Assembly (NCBI RefSeq): GCF_002741035.1
Contig: NZ_CP016808.1
Location: 2,306,001 to 2,370,000 of the forward strand
Origin: Paenibacillus sp. BIHB 4019
Lineage (GTDB): Bacteria > Bacillota > Bacilli > Paenibacillales > Paenibacillaceae
Direction: 5' to 3'
Length of the DNA: 64,000 nt
The notes under the pieces are model-generated. The model was not told the origin of the DNA. It worked only from the letters and a program-made list of their open reading frames with translations, and made no database searches. This document shows, one piece after another, positions 26,714 to 35,240 of this stretch. The translations under genes and the position numbers were made by a program. Position 1 is the first letter of the stretch. The number at the start of each line of letters is the position of its first letter.

Positions 26714-27529
26714 ATGCTGGAAAGGTTTGAAGGCGGTGATTCGGTGCTGGAGCAGGCTTCATTCCTCGCCGATGAAGTCGCCTATAATATCATTTACCGA
26801 GTATGTGATTCGGAGACGAAGCTCTGCTGGAAGACGGCGGATGATACGTTGATTTTTGCAAAAACACCCGGCAATAGCGGCTGGCTGTGGATGGCGCCCG
26901 GGCTGCCGGACGCGGTTCGTGAGAAAATGGCTCGAAATTTGGCGGGACAGCTGTATAGAGAAGGCATCGAGGTGACGGGGATATCGGGCAGCCCAGAGCT
27001 GGCCGGACTTTTCGCCAGAGTGTATCCGCCGTTAACAGGGCAGAGCCAGCGTCTGCATATAAAGCTGGAGGCCTACCGGTGCCCAGTCGTACGGCAGCCT
27101 TCAGGCATCGCGGGTGCCATAAGGAAAGCGAGCGCGGAAGATATTAAGACGGTAGCGGGCTTCATCGCTGCGTTCACACAGGAGGCATACGGCCAGCAGG
27201 TGGAGGTAGCTAGCCAAATTCCGGCTGCTGCGGAAATGGTAGAATCGGGTGAATTATATGTGTGGGTGGAGGCGGAGAAGCTTGTATCCATGGCAGCAAT
27301 AGCCCATCGGACGGCAAGGCATGCTAGAATTAATGCGGTTTATACGGAGCCGGATGCGAGAAATCACGGATTTGCCAGTGCATTGGTTGCAGAGGTGAGC
27401 GCCATTATTGTGGCAGGGGGGCTAGAGCCGATGCTGTATGCGGAAGTGCAAAATCCTGCCGCAAATAAAGCGTATCGCAATATTGGGTTTCGCCCCAGCG
27501 GACAAATTTTTGAATACCGCTTCACCTAG
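26714..27529 (+). CDS. GNAT family N-acetyltransferase
   Basis: 271 residues. The C-terminal half is a GNAT fold: INAVYTEPDARNHGFASALVAEVS is the acetyl-CoA-binding motif, and YAEVQNPAANKAYRNIGFRP is the closing motif. The N-terminal 120 residues are a second, less conserved lobe, as in two-lobed acetyltransferases of Bacillales. GAGGGGAAGAGG precedes the start. The acceptor substrate is unknown. Confidence 0.85.
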   Translation: MLERFEGGDSVLEQASFLADEVAYNIIYRVCDSETKLCWKTADDTLIFAKTPGNSGWLWMAPGLPDAVREKMARNLAGQLYREGIEVTGISGSPELAGLFARVYPPLTGQSQRLHIKLEAYRCPVVRQPSGIAGAIRKASAEDIKTVAGFIAAFTQEAYGQQVEVASQIPAAAEMVESGELYVWVEAEKLVSMAAIAHRTARHARINAVYTEPDARNHGFASALVAEVSAIIVAGGLEPMLYAEVQNPAANKAYRNIGFRPSGQIFEYRFT

Positions 27530-27567
27530 TACGTCCTGTACAATCGCCGCTTGCTGCTCGCAAGTAT

Positions 27568-27596
27568 GTTAACCTTCGTGATATAATTTGGTTAAC
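27568..27596. promoter_or_regulatory. Promoter -10 flanked by a perfect inverted repeat
   Basis: GTTAACC (27568-27574) and GGTTAAC (27590-27596) flank TATAAT (27582-27587), upstream of the DUF1284 gene. The layout suggests an operator over the core promoter. The regulator is unknown. Confidence 0.45.
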
Positions 27597-27625
27597 AGTG
27601 AAAGCGAGAAGCGGGAGGAAGTGTC

Positions 27626-28048
27626 ATGAACATTCGTTTGCGGGGCCATCATTTATTTTGTCTGCTCGGTTATCGAGGCAAGGGCTACTCGGAGGGGTTC
27701 TGCGTCAATATGACAGCCGTTTATGAGCAGCTGCGTCAGCAGCCGGATACGGTCATCGAAATTATTGACGGGCCTGACGATATTTGCAAGGCGTTCCCGA
27801 CGGATAAGCCGTCCCATTGCCAGAATACGAGCGTCTACCAGAAGGACCAAGCCATTTTGAAGGAAGTTGGTTTAACGATAGGCAGTGTGGCAAAATGGTC
27901 CGATGTGTGCGAGTCAGTCGCAAGCCGCATTGTGCCTGGCGATATTAACCGCCTATGCTCGGACTGCCCATGGCAGCCGTACGGCATGTGCCAGGAGGGC
28001 ATCGGCCATATCCGCGAATCTCGAGAGCTAAGGGTACTGCCGGGCTGA
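27626..28048 (+). CDS. DUF1284 domain protein (Cys-rich, probable metal binder)
   Basis: 140 residues opening with MNIRLRGHHLFCLLGYRGKGYS, the DUF1284 signature. Several Cys (FCVNM, DDICKAF, SHCQN, DVCESV, LCSDCPWQPYGMCQ) could hold an iron-sulphur cluster or zinc. The family is uncharacterised. A GGGAGGAAG site precedes the ATG, and the gene ends in a shared terminator. Confidence 0.85.
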   Translation: MNIRLRGHHLFCLLGYRGKGYSEGFCVNMTAVYEQLRQQPDTVIEIIDGPDDICKAFPTDKPSHCQNTSVYQKDQAILKEVGLTIGSVAKWSDVCESVASRIVPGDINRLCSDCPWQPYGMCQEGIGHIRESRELRVLPG

Positions 28049-28101
28049 ATGATTGCAAATTAAAAGCCTCATCCTGTTAAGGGGAGAGGGATAAATAAGA
28101 A

Positions 28102-28147
28102 GAGGCTGTTCCCAAGGTCTGTTAGACCCTAGGAACAGCCTCGTTTC
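28102..28147. terminator. Bidirectional terminator between the DUF1284 and mgtC genes
   Basis: Outer stem GAGGCTGTTCC/GGAACAGCCTC with an inner stem GGTCT-GTT-AGACC. Confidence 0.8.
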
Positions 28148-28169
28148 ATAACGGGCCTGCCAACTATAA

Positions 28170-28904
28170 TTAAAGCGGTTCACCGCTAATTTCCATGCCC
28201 CGAACGCCATCCATGGAGGCCATGACGAGCGTTAGATCGCTGAAAAGGCTTGTTCCTTTGAATTTCACCTGAATAATGACATTCATTGTCTTCGAACCGC
28301 CCATTTGCTCAGAGGAGTCATCGTCATCATCCAATATGGTCAGCTTATGAATTTTCATGCCGTGCTCATGGAAAGTGGCGACTATGTCTTGCAAGCCGGA
28401 AGAGTGCTTCGCCAGCTTAAATCTAATTTCATGAATGCGTTTTGCCCGTGAAAATGTTTTTTCCAGTTTGTTGAACACAAACAAAGATATCACCGCCAAT
28501 GTAGTAGAGATAGCTGCTGCAACATAAAATCCAGCTCCAACCGATAGACCGATGGCTGCTACAACCCACAAAGAAGCTGCCGTTGTCAGGCCTGAAATGC
28601 CATTGCCTTTGCGGAGAATGGTGCCGGCTCCCAGGAAGCCGATGCCGCTGATGACCTGCGCCGCGAGCCTTGCCGGATCGAGACTAACACGAGGCTCGTT
28701 CGCGAATGCAGCGAATCCGTACATGGATAGCAATACGACGGTAGAAGAGCCTAGAGATACGAGAATATGCGTACGGAAGCCTGCGGAATGGCCCCCGAAT
28801 TCGCGCTCCAGGCCAACAAGCCCGCCAAGCACGACTGCGAGCAGCAGGCGAATGGTCAGCTCATAATAGCTGATTTCCCATACGGAAGAAACGGCGTTCG
28901 TCAT
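28170..28904 (-). CDS. MgtC/SapB family membrane protein
   Basis: 244 residues with four to five N-terminal helices. VLGGLVGLEREFGGHSAGFRTHILVSLG is split here into its recognisable parts VGLERE and AGFRTHILV, and GIGFLGAGTI is the second family motif. A C-terminal cytosolic ACT-like region follows. Members are linked to magnesium limitation, acid stress and ATP-synthase control. A good GGAGA site precedes the start. The 450-nt upstream region shows no magnesium riboswitch that I can recognise. Confidence 0.9.
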   Translation of the reverse strand: MTNAVSSVWEISYYELTIRLLLAVVLGGLVGLEREFGGHSAGFRTHILVSLGSSTVVLLSMYGFAAFANEPRVSLDPARLAAQVISGIGFLGAGTILRKGNGISGLTTAASLWVVAAIGLSVGAGFYVAAAISTTLAVISLFVFNKLEKTFSRAKRIHEIRFKLAKHSSGLQDIVATFHEHGMKIHKLTILDDDDDSSEQMGGSKTMNVIIQVKFKGTSLFSDLTLVMASMDGVRGMEISGEPL

Positions 28905-29357
28905 GTTAATCTCCTTTCCTGAAGAGTGGAGCCAGCGGCTGCAGCCGGGTAAACGAATCAGGTTTATTTTTCAAGAAAAAATGAAAATCTACACGCAAGT
29001 ACGCTTCCTCCCCATCTTATGCAAATAATGATGCCGTCAACACTGCTGCGGTTTATCAACGATAATACGATCGAATGACCGCTTAGTCAATAGCTGGAAA
29101 TTCCGGAAAGCGAGTGAAATGAAAGCGCTATACCTAATATCAGTTTAGCAGAAAGCACGCACCCATGCAGTACAATGGCGCAAAAACGCTGAAATAAAAA
29201 GACGAAAAAATGAAATATAATAACTTTATAATGATTTATTCAATCAAAAAATGCTGTAAAAGCCGCTCCTTTACAAGCCTAGCCTATTAATGAACCCGCC
29301 CGGTGATTAATTCGATCGAAACATATAAATACTAATTGGTGAAAAGGGGGAGTACAT
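28905..29357. other. Intergenic region between divergent mgtC and MOSC genes
   Basis: About 450 nt with no credible ORF. It holds the two divergent promoters but no clear riboswitch, terminator or repeat. Confidence 0.5.
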
Positions 29358-29909
29358 ATGGGTGCTGGCGTTGTGGTGAAGCAGGTATTACTAGCGGAGG
29401 AGAAGGGGAACTTCGTAACACGCGAGGTGCCAAGCATTGAAGTGCAGCTAGGCGGGATTCCGGGCGACCGTCATTATGGGCTGCTTCGCCCAGCGGACTC
29501 ACGGCAAAAAATTTATTCTCGCGGCACGATGATTGCAAATCGCAGGCAGATCAGCATTGTGTCGGCAGAAGAGTGTGCGATTATTGCGGAAAATATGGGC
29601 TTGCCGCTTATTAAACCGCAGTGGCTTGGGGCCAACCTGTTAATTAGCGGCATCGAGAAGCTGACGGAGCTTCCAGTGGGGACGAGGCTGCTGTTTCCGG
29701 ATGGTACCGGCTTAATTTGTGAAGGGGAAAATCTGCCGTGCATCGCCCCCGGCAAGGTCATTGAGGAGGCGATTGGACATGCGGGACTGCGCAGCAAATT
29801 CGTTCCTGCCGCCCGCAAGCGCAGGGGAATTGTCTGTTCCGTTGAATGCGAAGGCAGCATTAAAACGGGCGACAGCGTACGCGTCATGAAGGTTAAGGCT
29901 GAAGGATAG
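29358..29909 (+). CDS. MOSC domain protein
   Basis: 183 residues with AAAGGGGGAG before the ATG. The MOSC beta-barrel is recognised from VQLGGIPGDRHYGLLRPADSR near the N-terminus, QWLGANLLISGIEKL, and CEGENLPC with a conserved Cys. MOSC proteins handle molybdenum-cofactor sulphur or reduce N-hydroxylated compounds. This stand-alone short form has no known specific substrate. Confidence 0.85.
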   Translation: MGAGVVVKQVLLAEEKGNFVTREVPSIEVQLGGIPGDRHYGLLRPADSRQKIYSRGTMIANRRQISIVSAEECAIIAENMGLPLIKPQWLGANLLISGIEKLTELPVGTRLLFPDGTGLICEGENLPCIAPGKVIEEAIGHAGLRSKFVPAARKRRGIVCSVECEGSIKTGDSVRVMKVKAEG

Positions 29910-30033
29910 AAACGTGCAAAGAAAGGTTTCCAGTGAAGGAGCTTTTTGCACAGCCGCGGCGTAAAATAGAAGGTGTAAAGCATATTTTGCGGCTGAAAAG
30001 GGTACGCTGGCTCGTATAGGGTGGTGGTCGCAA

Positions 30034-30297
30034 GTGGTAACCCCGTTTCATCAGCGAATGGCGGAGCTGTGGCTGCAAAGCAAAAAAAGGCCGCTTTCGC
30101 CAAGCGAAGCTGCAGAGCTGGAGCAATGCCAGCAGCTCAACGTGAATTTTGTCAGCGAAGCTGCTTATTTGGCGAATATGTCGCTGCTTGCTTCAATGAG
30201 CAAGGATGTAGATTGGCAGCATGAAATATGCAAGGAAATCGAGCAATTCCAGCTGACGGGCAAACGGAAAAAATCCGGCACGGCAGGTGCGGAATAA
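30034..30297 (+). CDS. Small Paenibacillus-type protein (DUF7667-like)
   Basis: 87 residues from a GTG start with AGGGTGG upstream. The pattern HQRMAELWLQSKKRPLSPSEAAEL...CQQLNVNFV and DVDWQHEICKEIE matches a small soluble helical family I associate with Paenibacillus. Its function is unknown. A terminator hairpin follows at 30321. Confidence 0.6.
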   Translation: MVTPFHQRMAELWLQSKKRPLSPSEAAELEQCQQLNVNFVSEAAYLANMSLLASMSKDVDWQHEICKEIEQFQLTGKRKKSGTAGAE

Positions 30298-30320
30298 ATG
30301 CTAAATCCAATAAGCAGCGC

Positions 30321-30368
30321 AAAGTACCGTTTCTCTCGGCGATAGTGGGGAGAAGCGGTACTTTTTCT
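30321..30368 (+). terminator. Terminator after the small DUF7667-like gene
   Basis: AAAGTACCG-TTTCTC pairs with GGAGAA-GCGGTACTTT across a short loop, then TTCT. Confidence 0.7.
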
Positions 30369-30534
30369 ATTTCGGATGTTTCGGCTTCATAACAGGTTCA
30401 TTGCTGCCGAAAGAAGGCAGCTCCATATACACTTACAGGGGCAGTCAAGGGTAAAATAGAGGGAGGAGTAATGAAATTGTTTAAAATAGAGGAAAGGATA
30501 TGATTTTTTATCCATTCTCTATATTTCATCGCGA

Positions 30535-30573
30535 AACGGTAGCTTTGCCGCCAGAGGACGGCTTTCGGCCGTT
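30535..30573. repeat. Dispersed intergenic stem-loop repeat, copy E
   Basis: AACGGTAGCTTTGCCGCCAG matches the left half of copy D at 54910 almost exactly. The outer arms AACGG/CCGTT can pair. It lies just upstream of the ankyrin gene ribosome binding site. Confidence 0.5.
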
Positions 30574-30600
30574 TACGCTTGGGAAAGCGGGGGAGTTTGA

Positions 30601-31572
30601 ATGGCAACAGAATGGGACGAGCGTATGATGCAAGCTAGCAAGAGCGGGAATATAGCAGCGATCAAAACGCTTATTTCCGAAGGCATGGATTTGAATGATT
30701 CAAACAATCCAGCTATCGTTACAGCTTCGAAGCAGGGCAAGCGCCCCGTATTCGAGTTTTTGCTCGAGCAGGGCGCGGATATTAATGCGGTGAATCATGT
30801 GGGCAGCTCGGCCTTGTCTCATGCCGTCAGTTGGGGAAATGCGAAGGCGGCAGAAGCGCTGCTGGCACTTGGCATTAATGTCGCCTTGCATGGCGGCCTT
30901 GCTTTGCGTGGTGCGGCGGGAGGGCGTCTGGATTTGGTCAAGATGCTCGTAGAGGCAGGCGCGCCTGTTAATTTTAATGAGCCGGACATGGTGCGCCCGT
31001 ATGGCGGAACACCGCTGCAAGCAGCTGCCGGCATCGGGCATTTGCCAATCGTTCGTTATTTGCTGGAGGCAGGTGCTGATCCGGCGATTAAGGACAGCTA
31101 TGGAGAGCGGGCTTACACTGATGCGAAGCGCTATAAGCATAAAGAAGTAATGGAGCTCATCTATTCATACGAGCCGAAGGAGCTGCATGATTTCGATAAC
31201 CGAGCGGCTCAATTGAAAAAAGCAGGCCTTCCCGCCGCCATTATACGCGACCTGGGAGAGACAAGCAGCCGGGTTGAAATGCCGGATTGTGAGCAGGTAT
31301 CCTATATTGAATTTGGTTCGGTATTGGACGTCTCGGAACTGGAATATGGAGGGCTCAAGCTGCTTAATTTACTTGCAGATATGGACAATTATTCGTCGCT
31401 TGGCATGTTCGTCTGGGTGCCGGCACATAAGAAATTCGCCAGCTACGATGTGGAGCATCAGGAGCTGATGCTGCTGCCGGACGCGACATGGGCGAAGCTG
31501 CGGAAAAAGCCGGGCGTGTTCATCGACCGCATATTAAACGGCGAGTATGAGCCGGAGGCGCGGGCGGACTGA
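30601..31572 (+). CDS. Ankyrin repeat protein
   Basis: 323 residues. At least four ankyrin repeats span about residues 10-195 (for example GKRPVFEFLLEQGADINAVN and GHLPIVRYLLEAGADPAIKD). The C-terminal 120 residues form a separate domain (FVWVPAHKKFASYDVEHQEL, then KPGVFIDRILNGEYEPE) like that seen on some Bacillales ankyrin proteins of unknown role. No signal peptide is visible. GGGGGAG precedes the start. Its partner is unknown. Confidence 0.85.
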   Translation: MATEWDERMMQASKSGNIAAIKTLISEGMDLNDSNNPAIVTASKQGKRPVFEFLLEQGADINAVNHVGSSALSHAVSWGNAKAAEALLALGINVALHGGLALRGAAGGRLDLVKMLVEAGAPVNFNEPDMVRPYGGTPLQAAAGIGHLPIVRYLLEAGADPAIKDSYGERAYTDAKRYKHKEVMELIYSYEPKELHDFDNRAAQLKKAGLPAAIIRDLGETSSRVEMPDCEQVSYIEFGSVLDVSELEYGGLKLLNLLADMDNYSSLGMFVWVPAHKKFASYDVEHQELMLLPDATWAKLRKKPGVFIDRILNGEYEPEARAD

Positions 31573-31607
31573 CTCGGGAACACAGTCGGTCCGGTAGCAT
31601 GCAAATC

Positions 31608-31662
31608 AATAAAGAGACTTCTGTTCAAGCAGCTGCTGCTAACGGAAGTCTCTTTATTTTTT
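31608..31662. terminator. Terminator between the ankyrin and CPBP protease genes
   Basis: AATAAAGAGACTTC-TGTT pairs with AACGGAAGTCTCTTTATT, followed by T. It can serve both convergent genes. Confidence 0.85.
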
Positions 31663-31702
31663 AAGCTCATGGAGAGATCTGGCTTTATCAAAAGGTGCTG
31701 CG

Positions 31703-32455
31703 TTAAGCCATTGCTTTCCCTTTTCTGAGGCTCATGCCTACCCATATGCAGTGCGCCGCGAGAATTGCAATAATGAGCAGATCCGGACCGATGGCGCTGC
31801 GATCGTTGCCCAGAAACTGAATCAGGTTGTGGACAAAGTGGAATAGAATCAGCGGCACAATGTTGCGATTTTTCACCATTAATAACGCAAGGGATAGTCC
31901 GACCGCCAAGGAGTAAACGATTTGAATCGTCGTATCTACCGCATTTTGCCCCGATAAAGCGTTCAAAATATGAGTGACACCAAACAGCAGGCTGGACACG
32001 ATGACCGCGGTTGAAGCCGATTTGCGCAGCAGGATGTTCAGAATAAGGCCGCGGTAAACCGTCTCCTCTACAAAGCCGACAAGCAAGGTGAAAAAGATGA
32101 AAAAATAAATTTCGCCCGGCGTAAGCGCCTTGAGCCCATTCGTGCCAATTACGGCCAGCACAGCTACGAGTGGAAGGTAATACTTCCAGCCGCCTTGCGG
32201 AATGGCGGACAGCGGGCGAAAGCCGGCAAAGCCCCATTTTTTCCGCAAAGTTAAGTAGATGATCAAGGCAAGCGCAATAGGGATGAAAGAGAGCAGCACA
32301 GGTGCTGTATAATCCAGTTCTTTAATGGTGGCATAGGCTCCGGCAGCGGAGACGGCAAACAGCAGCAGCAGCTGGATGATAAGGATTGCGAGCACAGGCC
32401 TCTTCTCAGAAAAAGCTGGTTTATTTAGGGGGCTCTTATTCGTTTCGGTCATCAT
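31703..32455 (-). CDS. CPBP family intramembrane metalloprotease
   Basis: 250 residues with about seven to eight helices. The family motifs are present: VEETVYRGLI (EExxxR), FGVTHI, and LFHFVHNLIQF with the second metal-binding His. Prokaryotic members process peptides or act as bacteriocin self-immunity proteins; the substrate is unknown. Its start lies inside the end of the PadR gene (20-nt overlap), so the two are translationally coupled and the PadR protein probably controls it. Confidence 0.88.
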   Translation of the reverse strand: MMTETNKSPLNKPAFSEKRPVLAILIIQLLLLFAVSAAGAYATIKELDYTAPVLLSFIPIALALIIYLTLRKKWGFAGFRPLSAIPQGGWKYYLPLVAVLAVIGTNGLKALTPGEIYFFIFFTLLVGFVEETVYRGLILNILLRKSASTAVIVSSLLFGVTHILNALSGQNAVDTTIQIVYSLAVGLSLALLMVKNRNIVPLILFHFVHNLIQFLGNDRSAIGPDLLIIAILAAHCIWVGMSLRKGKAMA

Positions 32456-32981
32456 TTAAATCCTTCCTCTCTTTAATCGCTTGAATCCACTTCTGCTCCA
32501 TTAGAAAATAGTCGAGCCCGTAGGACAACACGGACACTCGGTAGTAGTAGTTCTCCGGATTAGGCACTTCCTTCAGCTCTCCAGCAACAATGCCTTCAAC
32601 GGCCTTCAGCCTGCCGATTTCCTGACCTAAACGCATCTGGTATTCACTAAGGCGCTGCTGGCGGGTGTCCTCATCCAAATAGTCGAAAAAGAAAACCTTG
32701 AGCAGCAGCTCGCTTCGCGACAGCTGAATCGGTTCCGCCAGCCAGGCGAGAAAAGTCGCTTTGCCTTCTGGCAGCAGCGTGTAGAGCTTTTTATTTTTAC
32801 TATGATCAAGCTCCGCCGATACGCTTACCCAGCGCTTAGTTTCCAGACGCTTTAAGGCGGGATACAGGCTTCCGAAGCTCGCCCGGTAGAAAATGCCGAC
32901 GGAATGGTTAATCGTCTTCTTCATGTCATAGCCGCTCATCGGCTGCTCCATTAACAGTCCTAATATTATGTATTCAAGCAT
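32436..32981 (-). CDS. PadR family transcriptional regulator
   Basis: About 181 residues from ATG 32981 (GGAAGGGG 7 nt upstream), giving the standard opening MLEYIILGLLMEQPMSGYDM. The winged helix has FGSLYPALKRLETKRWV, and the C-terminal half is a helical dimerisation domain (PadR C-terminal type). It probably autoregulates and controls the overlapping CPBP gene through the inverted repeat at 33023-33063. Confidence 0.9.
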   Translation of the reverse strand: MLEYIILGLLMEQPMSGYDMKKTINHSVGIFYRASFGSLYPALKRLETKRWVSVSAELDHSKNKKLYTLLPEGKATFLAWLAEPIQLSRSELLLKVFFFDYLDEDTRQQRLSEYQMRLGQEIGRLKAVEGIVAGELKEVPNPENYYYRVSVLSYGLDYFLMEQKWIQAIKERKDLNDDRNE

Positions 32982-33022
32982 TGTGATTCCCCTTCCATCT
33001 AGGTATATGAATTTGTTTATAA

Positions 33023-33063
33023 TGTATCTACTCGATATATCCATTTGATATATATGAGTATAC
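33023..33063 (-). promoter_or_regulatory. Inverted repeat in the PadR-CPBP promoter region
   Basis: TACTCGATATATC (33029-33041) and GATATATATGAGTA (33047-33060) form an imperfect palindrome, flanked further out by GTATC/GTATAC. PadR proteins bind long AT-rich palindromes of this sort. Confidence 0.45.
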
Positions 33064-33167
33064 CTGGTTTTGGAAATTCGTCAACCCCTTTTTTGGAGAA
33101 AAGGCAAGGCTGCTTATTTTTATAATATAGGGCTTGTAAGTTTTATTTATTATTTTGACAACTTTAG

Positions 33168-33196
33168 TTTACATTATGTCATGAATCCTGTATATT
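33168..33196 (+). promoter_or_regulatory. Sigma-A promoter of the XRE-DUF3169 pair
   Basis: TTTACA (33168-33173), a 17-nt spacer and TATATT (33191-33196), 21 nt before the start codon. TGACA (33154-33158) and TGTCA (33177-33181) flank the -35 and may be the regulator's own site. Confidence 0.55.
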
Positions 33197-33216
33197 AAAT
33201 GCATGGAGGTGGCCGT

Positions 33217-33435
33217 ATGAAGCTCGATAATCGGGTTCGCGAATTACGGGCTCGTTTTCGAATGAGCCAGACGGAGCTGGCTGAAGCCATCGATGTCTCT
33301 CGGCAAACGATCAGCTTAATTGAACGGGGCGACTATTCCCCGTCAGTGGTTCTAGCGTTAAAGATGGCGAAGCTGTTTAAGGAGCCTGTGGAATTTATTT
33401 TCATATTGAATGATGATGAGGAGGAACTTCAATGA
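33217..33435 (+). CDS. Small XRE-type helix-turn-helix regulator
   Basis: 72 residues from ATG 33217 (GGAGG 7 nt upstream). Almost the whole protein is one HTH domain: RVRELRARFRMSQTELAEAI, then VSRQTISLIERGDYSPSVVLAL. This is the YvaO/YgzD short-regulator type. The next gene overlaps by 4 nt, and such small regulators commonly precede a DUF3169 or similar membrane protein. Confidence 0.9.
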   Translation: MKLDNRVRELRARFRMSQTELAEAIDVSRQTISLIERGDYSPSVVLALKMAKLFKEPVEFIFILNDDEEELQ

Positions 33436-34145
33436 GCAAGGGGAAATCACGGAAGCTGCAGTGGGTGCTTATTTTTGTCCTTAGTGGACTATTTGGATTT
33501 GGAGTTAGCTATTTTAGCATGTCGAATGCAGGGAAATTGAATTTCGAAGGGATATCGGTGGGATTTTTTCGCCTTGATATCATCCATATGCTGTTTCTGC
33601 TCGCTTCTGTAGGAACTTGGGCTGCGAGCGTTAGGTACTGCCTGAAGTTTAACCAGGAGGAGGATAAGGAAGCGGGAGAGAAGCTGCTCAGTTCCAGCAT
33701 GATGCTGAACACGTTTGGTACATATACGGCAATCGTTGGCAGCATGACGCTGCTTTCACAGATGATCATTGAGGACTTGCATGGCAAGCCGGTGCTTGCG
33801 CTTTTGATTATTTCGTTATTGCTGGTGCTTGCGCACATTCGGCTGCAATCGCTGTTGTTTAAAGTGTTTAACCGCAATTTCCCGAAGCGGGTTTTTGATA
33901 CCGGGCGCCCTTTTGGAGCAAAGCAGGCCTATATGGACAAGCTGGATGAGGCGGAGAAGTTCATTGTGTATAAAGCGTCGTATCGCGCTTTCAACATGAT
34001 CAACAATACGCTGTATGCGCTCGTATTTGTAACCTTTGCCTACTCCGCGTTAAGCAGCTTTCAATTGTTTCCGTTCCTCATCCTGTTAGTTTTGTTTATC
34101 GTGAACAATTTGGCGTATTACCAGGAGACGAAGAAGTACCAGTAA
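33432..34145 (+). CDS. DUF3169 family membrane protein
   Basis: 237 residues with six hydrophobic helices (around 10-28, 48-65, 95-112, 122-140, 190-210 and 212-228). The cytosolic loop FDTGRPFGAKQAYMDKLDEAEKFIVYKASYRAF is recognised from VFDTGRPFG and DEAEKFIVYKASY. The start overlaps the XRE stop (ATGA). The family is uncharacterised and usually paired with a small XRE regulator. Confidence 0.82.
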   Translation: MSKGKSRKLQWVLIFVLSGLFGFGVSYFSMSNAGKLNFEGISVGFFRLDIIHMLFLLASVGTWAASVRYCLKFNQEEDKEAGEKLLSSSMMLNTFGTYTAIVGSMTLLSQMIIEDLHGKPVLALLIISLLLVLAHIRLQSLLFKVFNRNFPKRVFDTGRPFGAKQAYMDKLDEAEKFIVYKASYRAFNMINNTLYALVFVTFAYSALSSFQLFPFLILLVLFIVNNLAYYQETKKYQ

Positions 34146-34404
34146 TAAGCTGGCGCTTAGTGGCTGAACGGGCTTTAACTAGTAAAACCGCGCCTATTAA
34201 CATTTGAATACAGCCAATAAGGACGAAAAACCAAGGAAGCACATATCCAAGAATGTTAGCGGTGGCGGGAACGACGGCTAATTTATAACCTATTTCATAG
34301 TAACCGCTTCGTTTGACCAGGGCGATATCCAGATAATCATCTGTATGCTTGCCTGTATCAACCGAACTAGCGGTTACTTGCTGGTCGGGAGAGATATAGC
34401 TCCG
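34096..34404 (-). pseudogene. Remnant of a membrane-protein gene (C-terminal part)
   Basis: On the minus strand about 100 codons are open without any start codon, preceded directly by a stop (34405-34407). The reading looks like protein: DDYLDIALVKRSGYYEIGY, then two hydrophobic helices (ANILGYVLPWFFVLIGCIQM onward) and a basic end, VKARSATKR. It runs into the end of the convergent DUF3169 gene. This fits a 5'-truncated gene but is unconfirmed. Confidence 0.4.
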
Positions 34405-34588
34405 TTACACTCCTAATCCCAACAAATAATATTTATGAATTAATTTTGTAAATTAAGTTGTAAAATTCAATTCTGAATTGCCTTATTTATTGAAGAGGGA
34501 TGATTCAACATATCATAAAGCTGGGACGGTCTTTATGTTATGCGTCCTATCCTCCTTCTTACAATTAAAATAAGGAGTTGTTTGTAAG

Positions 34589-35182
34589 ATGGCTGATCAA
34601 GTGGCAGTACGAGTAACGGCGTTTATTCCAGAGGCGTGGATTGAGTTTATGCGTACAAGTGCGGTTAAGATTTTATACAAAGGCAATAACCGGGGGTTTA
34701 AGTACGATACTCTGAATGACCTAGAGGCGTTTAAATTATGCTCCCATATTAATGTGAATTTCTCTAATAAGACGATTACGCATTACCCGGGTGTGGGGCC
34801 GACTGTAGAAAGAACGGTTGATATTAAAACAGGAGAAGTTCTTAGGCCTGATATTAGCGGACAGGCTTCTAACGATGGTGTTAAATGTATTTCCAAATCA
34901 TTTATTAGCAATTATGCAGAAATAAAACTGCGCGCGGCGGTAAATATTCCAACTTTTAACCCTTCGCCAGATATTGATTGGGAATATACAATCCGTGTTT
35001 ATTCGGATGGAAAGGTATCCGTTACAGGAACACATGATTCTTATCCTGCCCATGAAATTTGGAAGAAAGTAGATTCGTCGGCTCCTGTTTCACTTCATCA
35101 ATATGATCCGAGAACGGCTGGCGAAACTGTATATACAGGACTCATTAAATTTAATAAGAAAGTAGATGTTGTCAATAAGTAA
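34589..35182 (+). CDS. Soluble protein of unknown function, DUF3238-like
   Basis: 197 residues from an ATG behind AAGGAG. The sequence is beta-rich: VAVRVTAFIPEAWIEF at the start, then TYPGVGPT-like and WEYTIRVYSDGKVSVTGTHDSYPAHEIW. It resembles the uncharacterised DUF3238 family. There is no signal peptide. Codon use is AT-richer than the flanks, and the upstream region has a gene remnant, so recent acquisition is plausible. A terminator follows at 35191. Confidence 0.6.
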   Translation: MADQVAVRVTAFIPEAWIEFMRTSAVKILYKGNNRGFKYDTLNDLEAFKLCSHINVNFSNKTITHYPGVGPTVERTVDIKTGEVLRPDISGQASNDGVKCISKSFISNYAEIKLRAAVNIPTFNPSPDIDWEYTIRVYSDGKVSVTGTHDSYPAHEIWKKVDSSAPVSLHQYDPRTAGETVYTGLIKFNKKVDVVNK

Positions 35183-35190
35183 AAGAGAGC

Positions 35191-35225
35191 AAACCCAGGG
35201 ATGATTCAATCACTCCTGGGTTTAT
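35191..35225. terminator. Terminator after the DUF3238-like gene
   Basis: AAACCCAGGG pairs with CTCCTGGGTTT, followed by ATTCTT. Confidence 0.7.
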
Positions 35226-35240
35226 TCTTATGTTAATAAC

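Noticed and set aside
29112..29126. Catabolite-responsive element near TGAAAGCGCT
   Set aside because: It matches the start of the cre consensus but fails at the final bases, and it is far from either start codon.
28905..29357. Magnesium riboswitch before mgtC
   Set aside because: I could not find the conserved M-box core or a terminator/antiterminator pair in this region.
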